Below the pieces are notes generated by a model. The model was not told the DNA's origin, did not search any database, and was given only the letters and a program-made list of their open reading frames with translations. A stretch of DNA of 38,680 nucleotides, taken from positions 1-38,680 of the forward strand of contig LKMN01000005.1 in the NCBI GenBank assembly GCA_001563875.1, given 5' to 3'. Shown one piece after another: positions 30,643 to 38,216 of this stretch. Numbering within the stretch: position 1 is the first letter of the stretch; the number at the start of each line of letters is the position of its first letter. The DNA comes from Nanohaloarchaea archaeon B1-Br10_U2g1 (GTDB lineage Archaea > Nanohalarchaeota > Nanosalinia > Nanosalinales > Nanosalinaceae). The position numbers were made by a program, and so were the translations under genes.

Positions 30643-31827
30643 ATGAGTCTGAAACCCTCCGAACTGAAGAAAGATTTTCCGGTATTCAAAGAACATCCTG
30701 ATCTTGTATACTTGGACAACGCTGCAACCGCTCAGAAGCCTTTACAGGTTATAAATGCTGTAGAAAAGTTCTATAGAGAACAGAACTCAAACATTGGCAG
30801 AGGACTATACGACCTAGCTGAGGAAGCAACTCTGAAATACAGAGAAGCTAGAAAAACGGTTTCAGAGTTTGTCAACGCTAACACAGATGAAATAGTCTTT
30901 GTTAGAAACAGTACAGAAGCACTGAACCTTGTTGCAGATTCTCTGGAGTTCGAAGGAGATATCGTCCTGTCGGAGATGGCTCATCACAGCGAGCAGCTAC
31001 CTTTTAGGAGGAGGGCTGAGAGAGATCACAGAGAGATCAGTTATCTTCCTACAGAGAACGGTAAGATATCAGTTGAAAAGGCAGAACAGATTATAGGTCC
31101 TGAGACAGGTCTGGTATCGTTAAGTCATGTGTCGAATGTATTCGGTAAAGAGAACCCTGTCAGAGATATAGTTGAACTGGCACGACAGAATGATGCATAT
31201 ATAGTACTGGATGGAGCACAGTCTGTCCCAAGCCAAGAAGTTGACGTTAAACAGCTTGATGTCGACTTCATGGTGTTTTCAGGCCACAAAATGCTTGGAC
31301 CGACAGGTATAGGAGCTCTATACGGGAGGAAACAGTTGCTGGAAGATATGAATCCTTACCAGGTAGGCGGCGGAATGATAAGATCTGTTAGGAAAGAGGA
31401 GGTCCGCTGGGAAGAGCCTCCGAAAAAGTTTGAGGCCGGAACACCTAATATAGCAGGAGCAGTTGGACTAGCAGAGGCTGTAAACTATCTAACAGATCTA
31501 GGAATGGAAGAAGTTGAGACGCACGAGGATGAACTAGCCCAAAAAATAGAGAACGGTTTAAACAGTTTGGAAGGGGTTGAAACAGTTACTGAGAATTCTA
31601 AATCGTTAGTGTCTTTTACAGCAAGCTTTGCACATCCGCATGATATTGCAGAGGTCTTAAACCAGGAAAATATTGCGGTCAGAGCGGGCAGCCACTGCGC
31701 ACAGCCTCAGATGGAGGAGCTTGATATATCTGGCACGGTAAGAGTATCTCCGTATATCTATAATACCGAGGAAGATGTAGAAAAGCTTATCGAATCCGTA
31801 AAAAAGGTTAAAGAGGTGTTCAGCTGA
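30643..31827 (+). CDS. sufS: Cysteine desulfurase SufS
   Basis: PLP enzyme that removes sulfur from cysteine for cluster assembly. The 394-aa sequence has the PLP-binding Lys216 in SGHKMLGPTG, the cofactor region DNAATAQKP, and the active-site Cys352 in AGSHCAQP. The short RAGSHCAQP loop is typical of group II (SufS) enzymes, which need a SufE or SufU partner; SufU is encoded next. Stop and start overlap (TGATG). Confidence 0.95.
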   Translation: MSLKPSELKKDFPVFKEHPDLVYLDNAATAQKPLQVINAVEKFYREQNSNIGRGLYDLAEEATLKYREARKTVSEFVNANTDEIVFVRNSTEALNLVADSLEFEGDIVLSEMAHHSEQLPFRRRAERDHREISYLPTENGKISVEKAEQIIGPETGLVSLSHVSNVFGKENPVRDIVELARQNDAYIVLDGAQSVPSQEVDVKQLDVDFMVFSGHKMLGPTGIGALYGRKQLLEDMNPYQVGGGMIRSVRKEEVRWEEPPKKFEAGTPNIAGAVGLAEAVNYLTDLGMEEVETHEDELAQKIENGLNSLEGVETVTENSKSLVSFTASFAHPHDIAEVLNQENIAVRAGSHCAQPQMEELDISGTVRVSPYIYNTEEDVEKLIESVKKVKEVFS

Positions 31828-32189
31828 TGTACAGGGATGAGATACTTGATCTGTATAAGAATCCTTTGAACGAAGGAAAACTTGAAGAAGGAATCAGTAG
31901 AGAAGGTGAAAACCCTTCATGTGGCGACCATACACATATCTACATACAGACAGAGAACAACAAGATAAAAGAGATTAGGCACAAGTCGGACGGATGCGCG
32001 ATCTCCACGGCAGCAATATCTATAGTTTCGGAAGAGCTGAAAGGAGAAAATATAGAAGATGTAATAGAGCTTGACAACGACTGGATAACCGGTAAACTAG
32101 GGATAGATATTTCACCTATGAGGTTGAAATGTGCTTTACTAGGACTGGATACGGTTCAGAAAGCTCTGAAGGATCATGAAGAACCTTAA
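31827..32189 (+). CDS. sufU: SufU-type scaffold or sulfur-transfer partner
   Basis: IscU/SufU-fold protein, 120 aa, that accepts sulfur from SufS. It has the three conserved cysteines in NPSCGD (C32), DGCAIS (C57) and LKCALL (C102), and the Asp in CGD. These ligand a zinc in SufU, which activates SufS through ligand swap in bacteria. Presence of SufU next to SufS in an archaeon is not usual, since many have SufBCD alone. Overlaps the Nudix ATG by 14 nt. Confidence 0.92.
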   Translation: MYRDEILDLYKNPLNEGKLEEGISREGENPSCGDHTHIYIQTENNKIKEIRHKSDGCAISTAAISIVSEELKGENIEDVIELDNDWITGKLGIDISPMRLKCALLGLDTVQKALKDHEEP

Positions 32190-32703
32190 CTACTGTTACC
32201 GGTGTGGAAGAGAACTTGTAAAGAGAACGGATGAAGGCCGTGAAAGATATTACTGTGAGAACTGTTCAGACTTTGTATACCGTAACTCTGTACCTGTAGC
32301 AGGAGTATTTGTTGTGAAAGATGATCAGGTGGTTCTGATTAAGAGAGGTGGAGAGCCCCACAAAGGAAAATGGAGCTATCCTGCAGGATACCTAGAGTAT
32401 GATGAGAAACCTGAAGACGGTGCAGTAAGAGAGCTGGAGGAGGAGACAGGTCTTAAAGCCGATGAAAACTGTCTCAAACTTGTGGCCACGATACAGTTAG
32501 AGCACCCGGACAAGTACGTCGTAGGAAATGCGTACGCTGTTCACCACCAAAATGTTGAAGGGAAGCTTGAACCTGGCGACGATGCTGTTGACGCGGATTT
32601 CTGGGAACTCGACAAGATGCGTTCAAGAGTAGAAGAGATGGAGTCTCCCAAGATTATAGATGCGGCAGAAGATGCTGTAAAGCTAGTTCATCGTTCAGGT
32701 TAA
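32176..32703 (+). CDS. Nudix hydrolase with an N-terminal zinc ribbon, 175 aa
   Basis: Nucleotide-diphosphate hydrolase of the NADH pyrophosphatase/ADP-ribose hydrolase style. A zinc ribbon uses C7, C10, C27 and C30. The Nudix box GYLEYDEKPEDGAVRELEEE (about 71-90) ends with TGL, so the metal-binding glutamates are complete. Substrate is unknown. It overlaps sufU by 14 nt and precedes sufC by 29 nt, so it is embedded in the SUF operon, which is unusual. It may clean up oxidised or excess nucleotides such as NADH or ADP-ribose under stress. That role is inference. Confidence 0.87.
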   Translation: MKNLNYCYRCGRELVKRTDEGRERYYCENCSDFVYRNSVPVAGVFVVKDDQVVLIKRGGEPHKGKWSYPAGYLEYDEKPEDGAVRELEEETGLKADENCLKLVATIQLEHPDKYVVGNAYAVHHQNVEGKLEPGDDAVDADFWELDKMRSRVEEMESPKIIDAAEDAVKLVHRSG

Positions 32704-32732
32704 GAAAGTTTAGGTACAACTAAACTAATATA

Positions 32733-33482
32733 ATGAGTCTGAAAGTTGAAGATCTAGAAGCATCTGTAGAAGACGAAAAAATCGTTAAAGGCGTATCCTT
32801 GGAAGTAAATCCTGGGGAAGTACACGCAATAATGGGTCCCAACGGTTCAGGGAAGTCAACACTGTGTAAAGCCCTTATGGGAAACCCTGAGTACAGTTTA
32901 GACGCAGGAAAGATAATCCTTGACGGAGAAGATGTAACTGACGAAGAAACAGATGAAAGAGCTCGAAAAGGACTTTTCTTGGGCTTCCAGTATCCAAGCG
33001 AGATCTCGGGTGTAAAGGTCTCAGAGTTCTTAAAGGAGGCTCTGAACGCTAAAAGAGAAGAACAGGGAGAAGAACCTATAGGGATGACAGAGTTCCGTGA
33101 ACTCGTAAGAGAGAAACTTGATCTACTTGATATGGAAGAAGAGTATGTAAGACGTTATCTCAACAAAGGGTTCTCCGGAGGAGAGAAGAAGAGAAATGAG
33201 ATACTTCAGATGGCGGTGCTTGACCCAAAATATGCTGTACTGGATGAAATCGACTCGGGTCTTGACATCGACGCACTGAAAGTAGTGGCTAAAGGAATCA
33301 AGACTCTGGCAGATGAGGAAAGAGGAGTACTGATGATAACACACTACCAGAGAATACTAGACCATATACAGCCGGATCATGTCCATATAATGGTCGACGG
33401 AAACATTGTGAAGTCTGGAGGATCAGAGCTGGCAAAGAAACTTGAGGCTGAAGGATACGACTGGATTAAGGAAGAGATCTAA
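32733..33482 (+). CDS. sufC: SUF ATPase SufC
   Basis: ABC-type ATPase that powers the SufB-SufD scaffold. Walker A is GPNGSGKST (about 34-42), signature motif GFSGGEKKRNEI, Walker B YAVLDEIDSGLD, and the switch ITHYQ. The SufC-specific KKRNE after the signature is present. Full length at 249 aa. It is last in the operon, and a TATA-like AGTTTAGGT about 25 nt upstream could give it an additional promoter. Its 3' end overlaps the converging orphan gene by 4 nt. Confidence 0.95.
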   Translation: MSLKVEDLEASVEDEKIVKGVSLEVNPGEVHAIMGPNGSGKSTLCKALMGNPEYSLDAGKIILDGEDVTDEETDERARKGLFLGFQYPSEISGVKVSEFLKEALNAKREEQGEEPIGMTEFRELVREKLDLLDMEEEYVRRYLNKGFSGGEKKRNEILQMAVLDPKYAVLDEIDSGLDIDALKVVAKGIKTLADEERGVLMITHYQRILDHIQPDHVHIMVDGNIVKSGGSELAKKLEAEGYDWIKEEI

Positions 33483-34012
33483 ATCAGTACGTGGCGAGGA
33501 CCGTCCTTTGGAGAGTCTTTTTTCTCCAGTTCACGGACTATCACCTGGAGCTCTGACGAGCCGGAGCTCTCTAGTTCTTTCTCAAGTTTTTCCTCCTTCT
33601 CCCGAACCTCTTCTCTACTGCTATCGACTGAAACGGTGTAAAGACCTTCAAGCCTATCATATACAGTTGAGTTGTGTCTCAGACGGTTCTCAAAACTTCT
33701 GATTTGTATTAGTTCTTTAGGTATGTTGAATACAGGTTTCTTCTCTCTACATGATACAGACTGGCCTATTATAAGTTCTCCGCTTTTGTAGGATCCGGTT
33801 ATAGCCCAGTCCTCTGTACGGTTCCAGCTGGCGGTATCTGAGTCTTCTTTGATTAGTCTTGTAGGGTTTCTAATGTTAAAAAAATCTTTGAACTCTTCAT
33901 ACTCGTTTATGTGGTTGTAAAGTGATGTTGATAAGGTGTCGTGTATGTTGTTGGCGTACTCCTCCTCTTTGATTTCAAGCTCAAACCTTCTGGTTGTTGA
34001 GAAGTAATCCAC
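33479..34012 (-). CDS. Hypothetical protein, 177 aa
   Basis: I do not recognise this protein. It is soluble and charged, with a beta-rich middle (EDWAITGSYKSGELIIGQSV) and a C-terminal charged coiled coil (EKEEKLEKELESS). A single Cys is present. It overlaps the sufC stop by 4 nt (convergent), and the zinc-ribbon gene lies 47 nt upstream on the same strand. Confidence 0.6.
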   Translation of the reverse strand: MDYFSTTRRFELEIKEEEYANNIHDTLSTSLYNHINEYEEFKDFFNIRNPTRLIKEDSDTASWNRTEDWAITGSYKSGELIIGQSVSCREKKPVFNIPKELIQIRSFENRLRHNSTVYDRLEGLYTVSVDSSREEVREKEEKLEKELESSGSSELQVIVRELEKKDSPKDGPRHVLI

Positions 34013-34059
34013 TGTATGAAAATCAGTCTGGTTATCTACTAATACTTTTCTGTCTTGGC

Positions 34060-34209
34060 TTAACTCTTTGAAAGATATTTTTCTATTATCTGTTCCAGCT
34101 TACTTTTTCTCTCTTTCTGCTCTATCTCTTCTGAGCCGCATGGACATTTCTCCGGTTTTATGCTTGATTCAAGCTCTCTTCCGCATCTTTCACACCGGTG
34201 AAACTCCAT
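34060..34209 (-). CDS. Small zinc-ribbon protein, 49 aa
   Basis: Protein of the form MEFHRCERCGREL, then KCPCGSEEI, with a highly charged C-terminal helix. Cysteines in CERC and KCPCG form a probable zinc knuckle. I chose ATG 34209 because the minus-strand AT-rich element GATATTTTAAC (about 34234-34244) lies 25-35 nt upstream, the leaderless spacing. The frame is open to 34278 (a 72-aa version), whose own start sits directly on another AT-rich element. Unknown function. Confidence 0.6.
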   Translation of the reverse strand: MEFHRCERCGRELESSIKPEKCPCGSEEIEQKERKSKLEQIIEKYLSKS

Positions 34210-34325
34210 AGACCGTTTTAAGGGTTGCAGAGTTAAAATATCTTTTCTACCGGAACTAACGGAAAACTCTTCACTCATTTATAAAGGCAGTATTGGTAAC
34301 TAGAAGTTAAGAGGAAAGAGGGGAG

Positions 34326-34529
34326 ATGATAACACTAAAATGTCGAAACTGTGGGACGGAGAAAACAAAAAATATTCTACCAGGTAAGCACGCGGTGTTC
34401 GGGGCTATAAACGCGTCAAACCGTGAAGCTGACTGCTGTACAAAACCAGACTACGCTGATTCCGCAGGCTTCAAACAAGAATCTGTAGACAAAGGTCTCC
34501 GGGAGCTGGTAACAGCTCTCAGAGCCTAG
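34326..34529 (+). CDS. Small Cys-rich protein, 67 aa
   Basis: The N-terminal half carries CRNC (6-9) and a CC pair (37-38), so it could bind a metal. The second half is a helix with LRELVTALRA. It has no membrane segment and I do not recognise the family. Its 3' end faces the converging fibrillarin gene with a 1-nt gap. A purine-rich GAGGGGAGATG precedes the ATG, with good Shine-Dalgarno content (GGGGAG) 3-8 nt upstream. Confidence 0.55.
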   Translation: MITLKCRNCGTEKTKNILPGKHAVFGAINASNREADCCTKPDYADSAGFKQESVDKGLRELVTALRA

Positions 34530-34530
34530 A

Positions 34531-35175
34531 CTATTTTTTCTTCATCTTCAGAAACAGGTGTTCCTTCTCATAAGGCTCTAACTCTGTTTCCTCAACTATC
34601 CTGAACTCTTCGCGCAGCTTGTCCTTTACTTCTTCAAATATATCGTTAAGGTCTCTGGAAGAGGATATCGACCGAGCTTTCACCGCTAAAAGTGCTGTAC
34701 CGTCGTCTTTTAGGAACTTTTCACAGTTCTTGATAAATATCTCCGCCTGATCTCTCTGTGATATATCCTGGAAGACTATATCTACCTCGGGGACTTTAGA
34801 GTAGTTCTCGGGTTTACGTGCGTTATCGAGGAAAGGCACGATATTCTCTCGCTGTTCAGCAAGCTTCAACAGACTTCTGAAGACGGTGTCTGAGTACTCA
34901 ACACCGTATACAAAGCCGTCTGACAGTATATCTGAGAAATGTGATACTGTTGTTCCTGAAGCAGCACCAAGATAGAGTACGTTGTCAGTTCTATTTATCT
35001 TTAGATCGATGCCGTTAAGCACTGCAGCTCCTGCTTTCGAACGTTCTGGAACCCACTGACGGTAATCTTTTCCTTCTACGTTTATGAACGGCTCCCCGTA
35101 AACTTTTTGATCTGATCCTGCCTCCGTATACAGTTTGCCTTTTCTTGTGTATATCCCGGGCTGTATCTCTTCCAT
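34531..35175 (-). CDS. flpA: Fibrillarin-like rRNA 2'-O-methyltransferase
   Basis: Catalytic subunit of the box C/D RNP that methylates rRNA and tRNA ribose. The SAM-binding region VLYLGAASGTTVSHFSDI (about 66-83) is diagnostic, followed by GVEYSDTVFRSLL and FQDISQRDQ. The N-terminal domain (1-55) that contacts the RNP is present. At 214 aa it is of usual length. Probable TATA element (minus strand AGGTTTATCA, about 35199-35208) is 25-34 nt upstream of the start. Nop5 is close by but separated by an opposite-strand gene, unlike the usual nop5-flpA pair. Confidence 0.94.
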   Translation of the reverse strand: MEEIQPGIYTRKGKLYTEAGSDQKVYGEPFINVEGKDYRQWVPERSKAGAAVLNGIDLKINRTDNVLYLGAASGTTVSHFSDILSDGFVYGVEYSDTVFRSLLKLAEQRENIVPFLDNARKPENYSKVPEVDIVFQDISQRDQAEIFIKNCEKFLKDDGTALLAVKARSISSSRDLNDIFEEVKDKLREEFRIVEETELEPYEKEHLFLKMKKK

Positions 35176-35257
35176 ACAGACTCATTGTTCGGTAAACATG
35201 ATAAACCTCTATAATATCTCTTTAAAACTGAACTAGTCGCAACCATATCACATAGAT

Positions 35258-35596
35258 ATGATAGATCGGGGACAGTATAAGAGAGGAAGGAGAGAAGACC
35301 AGAAAGAGGCTGAAAAAAAGGTTTTGGAGACGCTTGAAAAGTATCATAACCCCTTAGCACTGCCGCCAAGGATCGATGAAGTAATAGATGATATAGACGA
35401 TAAAGAAGTAAAGATTTATCTGGAAACTTACAGAGGTAGATCGGTAACGGTTTCAGAACTTATAAACGAGTTGGATGACTACAGTCCTAAGGAAGAGATA
35501 TACAAAGTTAAAGACGTCTATAACCCTGTTGAAAAGATTTCGGATCTGCTTGAACAACAGGAAGACAGCTTGAGAAGTTATCTTGAAAGATACTAG
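35258..35596 (+). CDS. Hypothetical protein between flpA and nop5, 112 aa
   Basis: Charged alpha-helical protein with a basic N-terminus (QYKRGRREDQKEAEKK) and an acidic helical remainder; no Cys. Unknown function. It is encoded opposite to both neighbours: it starts 83 nt from the fibrillarin gene start, divergently, and its stop overlaps the last codons of nop5 by 4 nt. AT-rich CTTTAAAAC (about 35219-35227) could be its promoter. Its composition resembles real halophilic proteins more than a chance frame. Confidence 0.6.
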   Translation: MIDRGQYKRGRREDQKEAEKKVLETLEKYHNPLALPPRIDEVIDDIDDKEVKIYLETYRGRSVTVSELINELDDYSPKEEIYKVKDVYNPVEKISDLLEQQEDSLRSYLERY

Positions 35597-36357
35597 TTCT
35601 TCAAATCTTCAAACCGTTCAAGACACTCCTGTCGAAGCTCCTCACCTTTTTCCTTATCTCCGTACTGGTCAAGTCTAGCGGCCATAACGGCTTTGTTCGC
35701 CAGGAAACGCGCCATCTTACCTCTCTTACTTTCAGGAAGGCTGTTTATGAAACGGTGTTGGAATATCACGCCGTGTTTAGGAGGTGTGCCCTCGCCGTGA
35801 AGGTAACGGAACAGTGCTTTCTCCGCACCCAGCATCTGGACCGTTGAGGCAGGCTTCTTTGCCAGGTCTTCAAGACTTCCCGCAAGCGCAACAATTCTCG
35901 CTGCAAGAAGAGGGCCTAAAACGGTTGAAAGGTTGGACATTTCCTCCTCTGCAACCTGTTCGATATACTTCTCAAGGTTTTCGCGGTGACTTCTCTTTTT
36001 TTCTATAACGTTTAAAGACTCCTCAAGAACCTCGATATCCTTATCTGTCAAGGTCATCCCTGTTGAAGATTCTGCAAGCTCCTCGAAGCCGGCAACTCTA
36101 TCCCTTTCTACAGTCTTTGAAAGTATTTTTACCAAGTGTTCGTCTTCCGATATCTCTTCCTCAAGCTCGGGGAAGTAAAGCGAGTACCAGTCTCTGAATC
36201 TCTCCATCTCTTTAGAAACATTGTTACCAAGCTCGTCGTACAGATTGACAGCTTTAACCATTAAACGGTCTCTCTCTGCCGACTCTTTAAGTTTCTCCCG
36301 AGCCTGTTTCAACGCTTCGTCTCGTAGATCGTTCACTGGTTTACCACCGGTCGACAT
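35593..36357 (-). CDS. nop5: Nop5 (Nop56/58), short form of 254 aa
   Basis: Scaffold of the box C/D RNP. The coiled coil (about 30-140, with MVKAVNLYDELGNNVSK and FRDWYSLYFPEL) and the Nop domain (STVLGPLLAARIVALAG, then STVQMLGAEKALFRYL, then GVIFQHRFI) are clear. The N-terminal domain that binds fibrillarin (about 110-120 residues in long forms) is missing: only about 30 charged residues precede the coiled coil. Some archaea have short Nop5, so this may be normal for the lineage. Starts 17 nt inside the Myb-like gene. Confidence 0.9.
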   Translation of the reverse strand: MSTGGKPVNDLRDEALKQAREKLKESAERDRLMVKAVNLYDELGNNVSKEMERFRDWYSLYFPELEEEISEDEHLVKILSKTVERDRVAGFEELAESSTGMTLTDKDIEVLEESLNVIEKKRSHRENLEKYIEQVAEEEMSNLSTVLGPLLAARIVALAGSLEDLAKKPASTVQMLGAEKALFRYLHGEGTPPKHGVIFQHRFINSLPESKRGKMARFLANKAVMAARLDQYGDKEKGEELRQECLERFEDLKN

Positions 36358-36784
36358 TTATTCCGAGCATATGCATCTTCAGTTTCACATGTTTTTCGTC
36401 TCTTCCAAGCTCTTCAGCGACTTTCCCAGGATCCATAGACGGGTTTTGAACCATAAACCGTTCCTCCCATCTGGAGAATCCTTTCCAGTCGGTTACGTCC
36501 TCTATCTCTTCTTGGAACTCTGACTCGTTTTTCAGGAACTTCTCGAGATCGCTGTTACTCATCTCCTTCCTGTTACGGGACAGGTACTCCACCTCTCTTG
36601 GATCCCAGGAGAACGGTATTTTGGAGGTCGAGTCGTTCTCAGCTTTCTCGTCCATAGAGTTTCTTTTCTTCCTCATCTCAGGCTTTTCTATCTTCTCTTC
36701 TTCTACGTTAGAAAGCTCTTCGTTAAGAAGCTCTTTTGCCTTGTCGACGAGATAGTCCTCGTACTGTTCCCGGTCCATAAACAT
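36341..36784 (-). CDS. Possible DNA-binding protein with two Myb/SANT-like helical modules, 147 aa
   Basis: Residues 1-60 are charged helices. The last 100 residues show two repeats: WDPREVEYLSRNRKEMSNSD with a downstream LEKFLK, and WEERFMVQNPSMDPGKVAEE with LGRDEKHVKLKMHMLGI. Each has a W at its start and three helices in the Myb/SANT-like style seen in archaeal and phage HTH proteins. The assignment is by pattern only. I chose ATG 36784 (MFMDREQYED), as AT-rich TTTAAA around 36804-36810 lies 20-26 nt upstream. It is upstream of nop5 and overlaps it by 17 nt. Confidence 0.65.
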   Translation of the reverse strand: MFMDREQYEDYLVDKAKELLNEELSNVEEEKIEKPEMRKKRNSMDEKAENDSTSKIPFSWDPREVEYLSRNRKEMSNSDLEKFLKNESEFQEEIEDVTDWKGFSRWEERFMVQNPSMDPGKVAEELGRDEKHVKLKMHMLGINVDRW

Positions 36785-36877
36785 TTGTTTATGGCCTGAA
36801 CCTTTAAACTGTTTCAAGGAAACACTGTGACTCTGTAAATAAATCTTTATGATTTGCCTTTTCGAACACATTTAAAT

Positions 36878-37372
36878 ATGTCAGAACGCTCTGAAAACGG
36901 TTTTGAATATGTGGAAGACTCTGAAACCGGTGAAAAAGTATTTGATATACCTTTAGACTCTGAAAACAGTGAATACCTTTCTTTGAGACTGCTTGACAGA
37001 GAGGAGAGGCCAGGTATACCCGGGGTCTACAGGGCGGAGATATCCTCTGATATCGACTCAGAGAGGTTTGAAAGACTCGTAGACCAGTATACCGGAAGAC
37101 TGTCGACAGGGGTAAGAACGATAGATATAGATACTGGAGAAGAGGTCAGGACCGCGGAGACAGACGAAGCCTACTACGTAGAGTTTCCATCAGGGGTCTA
37201 CCACAATATAACCTTGAAGGAGGATGAACAAAGCCTCAGCCTAGAGGTGAGAGACACAACAGTAAGGCCTTTGAAGAAATGGATGGAATCAACAGGAAAA
37301 GACAGTGAACAGGTCGAAGACGCTTTAAACGAAGCACGAACACTGATAGGAGAACATTTGGAAAAACAGTGA
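36878..37372 (+). CDS. Hypothetical beta-rich protein, 164 aa
   Basis: I do not recognise this protein. The middle (about 15-130) is beta-strand-rich and acidic (KVFDIPLDSENSEYLSLRL and similar), and the C-terminal 35 residues are helical (EDALNEARTLIGEHLEKQ). No Cys and no membrane segment. I start at ATG 36878; the frame extends to 36854 but the upstream portion is AT-rich promoter sequence. Divergently transcribed from the Myb-like gene across 93 nt. Confidence 0.65.
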   Translation: MSERSENGFEYVEDSETGEKVFDIPLDSENSEYLSLRLLDREERPGIPGVYRAEISSDIDSERFERLVDQYTGRLSTGVRTIDIDTGEEVRTAETDEAYYVEFPSGVYHNITLKEDEQSLSLEVRDTTVRPLKKWMESTGKDSEQVEDALNEARTLIGEHLEKQ

Positions 37373-37501
37373 CGAGTTAAAACTGTTCTATACTCTGAAA
37401 AACAGCGTCCTCTTTTTTAATCTGTCACATACTTTCACCATCAATCCAGTTTATTTAAGAAAATAACCATACAACCTAGTCTTACAGCTTAATAGTTTTG
37501 C

Positions 37502-37573
37502 GCGGCGTTGGTCCAGTGGCTAAGACTCCGGCCTTCCAAGCCGGCGACCCGGGTTCAAGTCCCGGACGCCGCA
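37502..37573 (+). tRNA. tRNA-Gly (anticodon TCC)
   Basis: Cloverleaf with acceptor GCGGCGT/ACGCCGC (37502-37508 with 37566-37572), anticodon arm CCGGC-CTTCCAA-GCCGG, T arm CCGGG-TTCAAGT-CCCGG, discriminator A at 37573, no encoded CCA and no intron. Anticodon TCC reads GGA and GGG glycine codons. The AT-rich GTTTATTTAAGAAAATAA around 37449-37466 is about 40-50 nt upstream and may be part of its promoter. Confidence 0.95.
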
Positions 37574-37703
37574 ATCTACTAACCTGTAGTAAACTCAAGA
37601 GCCAGGTTATCTCTTGACCTTTGAATTCTTTGTACTGGAGATTTCTGTTCTCTTTAGCACTTGTCTACAAATAAAAAGCTGGTAGAGCAATAACAGTACT
37701 GTT

Positions 37704-38216
37704 ATGATCAGAGAGTATGGTCCGATACTTCTTATTCCTGCGGCATGGATAATGAGCTTTCTAACAATGGTATATCCCGGGATAGATACGTACTGGATAG
37801 CACATATGCATTACTTCATAACAGGTTTTCTGGCGGTCTTCGCGTTGACGTCGTGGAAGAAGATGGATAAACCTGTTCTGAAAACATGGAGATTAGTTAT
37901 CTTATTAGGTATATTTGCGACAGCGGCAGGAGCATTAAGCTTCCATATAGAAGACTTTTCATCTATATTTGGAGGTATATCGGTCTTCTACTGGTTACTG
38001 GCTCCGGGACTAGCATCTTACTACACTAGTGAAAGCTTGGGGGAGTACAGTAAAGCGTTCAGGTTTACAGGTTACGGAGGCATAACAGCGTTCCTGCTTT
38101 TTCTTCAAGGAGTTGTTGTAGATAGCCAGATCTTCTTAGCAGCAGGGATTATTACAGCTATAGTTTCTCAGACTTCAAGCATTGTATTGGCCGCCAGAAT
38201 GGATGGAAACATCTAG
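37704..38216 (+). CDS. Integral membrane protein with about six transmembrane helices, 170 aa
   Basis: Hydrophobic segments lie at about 5-22, 35-50, 64-82, 88-106, 122-140 and 143-162. Charged residues in the loops are few. Two histidines (HMHYF) sit at the start of the second segment and could bind heme or metal, although a role is not supported. There is no recognised family. It precedes the convergent fragment at the window edge with no gap. Confidence 0.7.
   Translation: MIREYGPILLIPAAWIMSFLTMVYPGIDTYWIAHMHYFITGFLAVFALTSWKKMDKPVLKTWRLVILLGIFATAAGALSFHIEDFSSIFGGISVFYWLLAPGLASYYTSESLGEYSKAFRFTGYGGITAFLLFLQGVVVDSQIFLAAGIITAIVSQTSSIVLAARMDGNI

Noticed and set aside
36785-36871. Longer start for the Myb-like protein
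   Set aside because: This is the divergent promoter region with AT-rich elements, and the extension overlaps the start of the other gene's upstream region.
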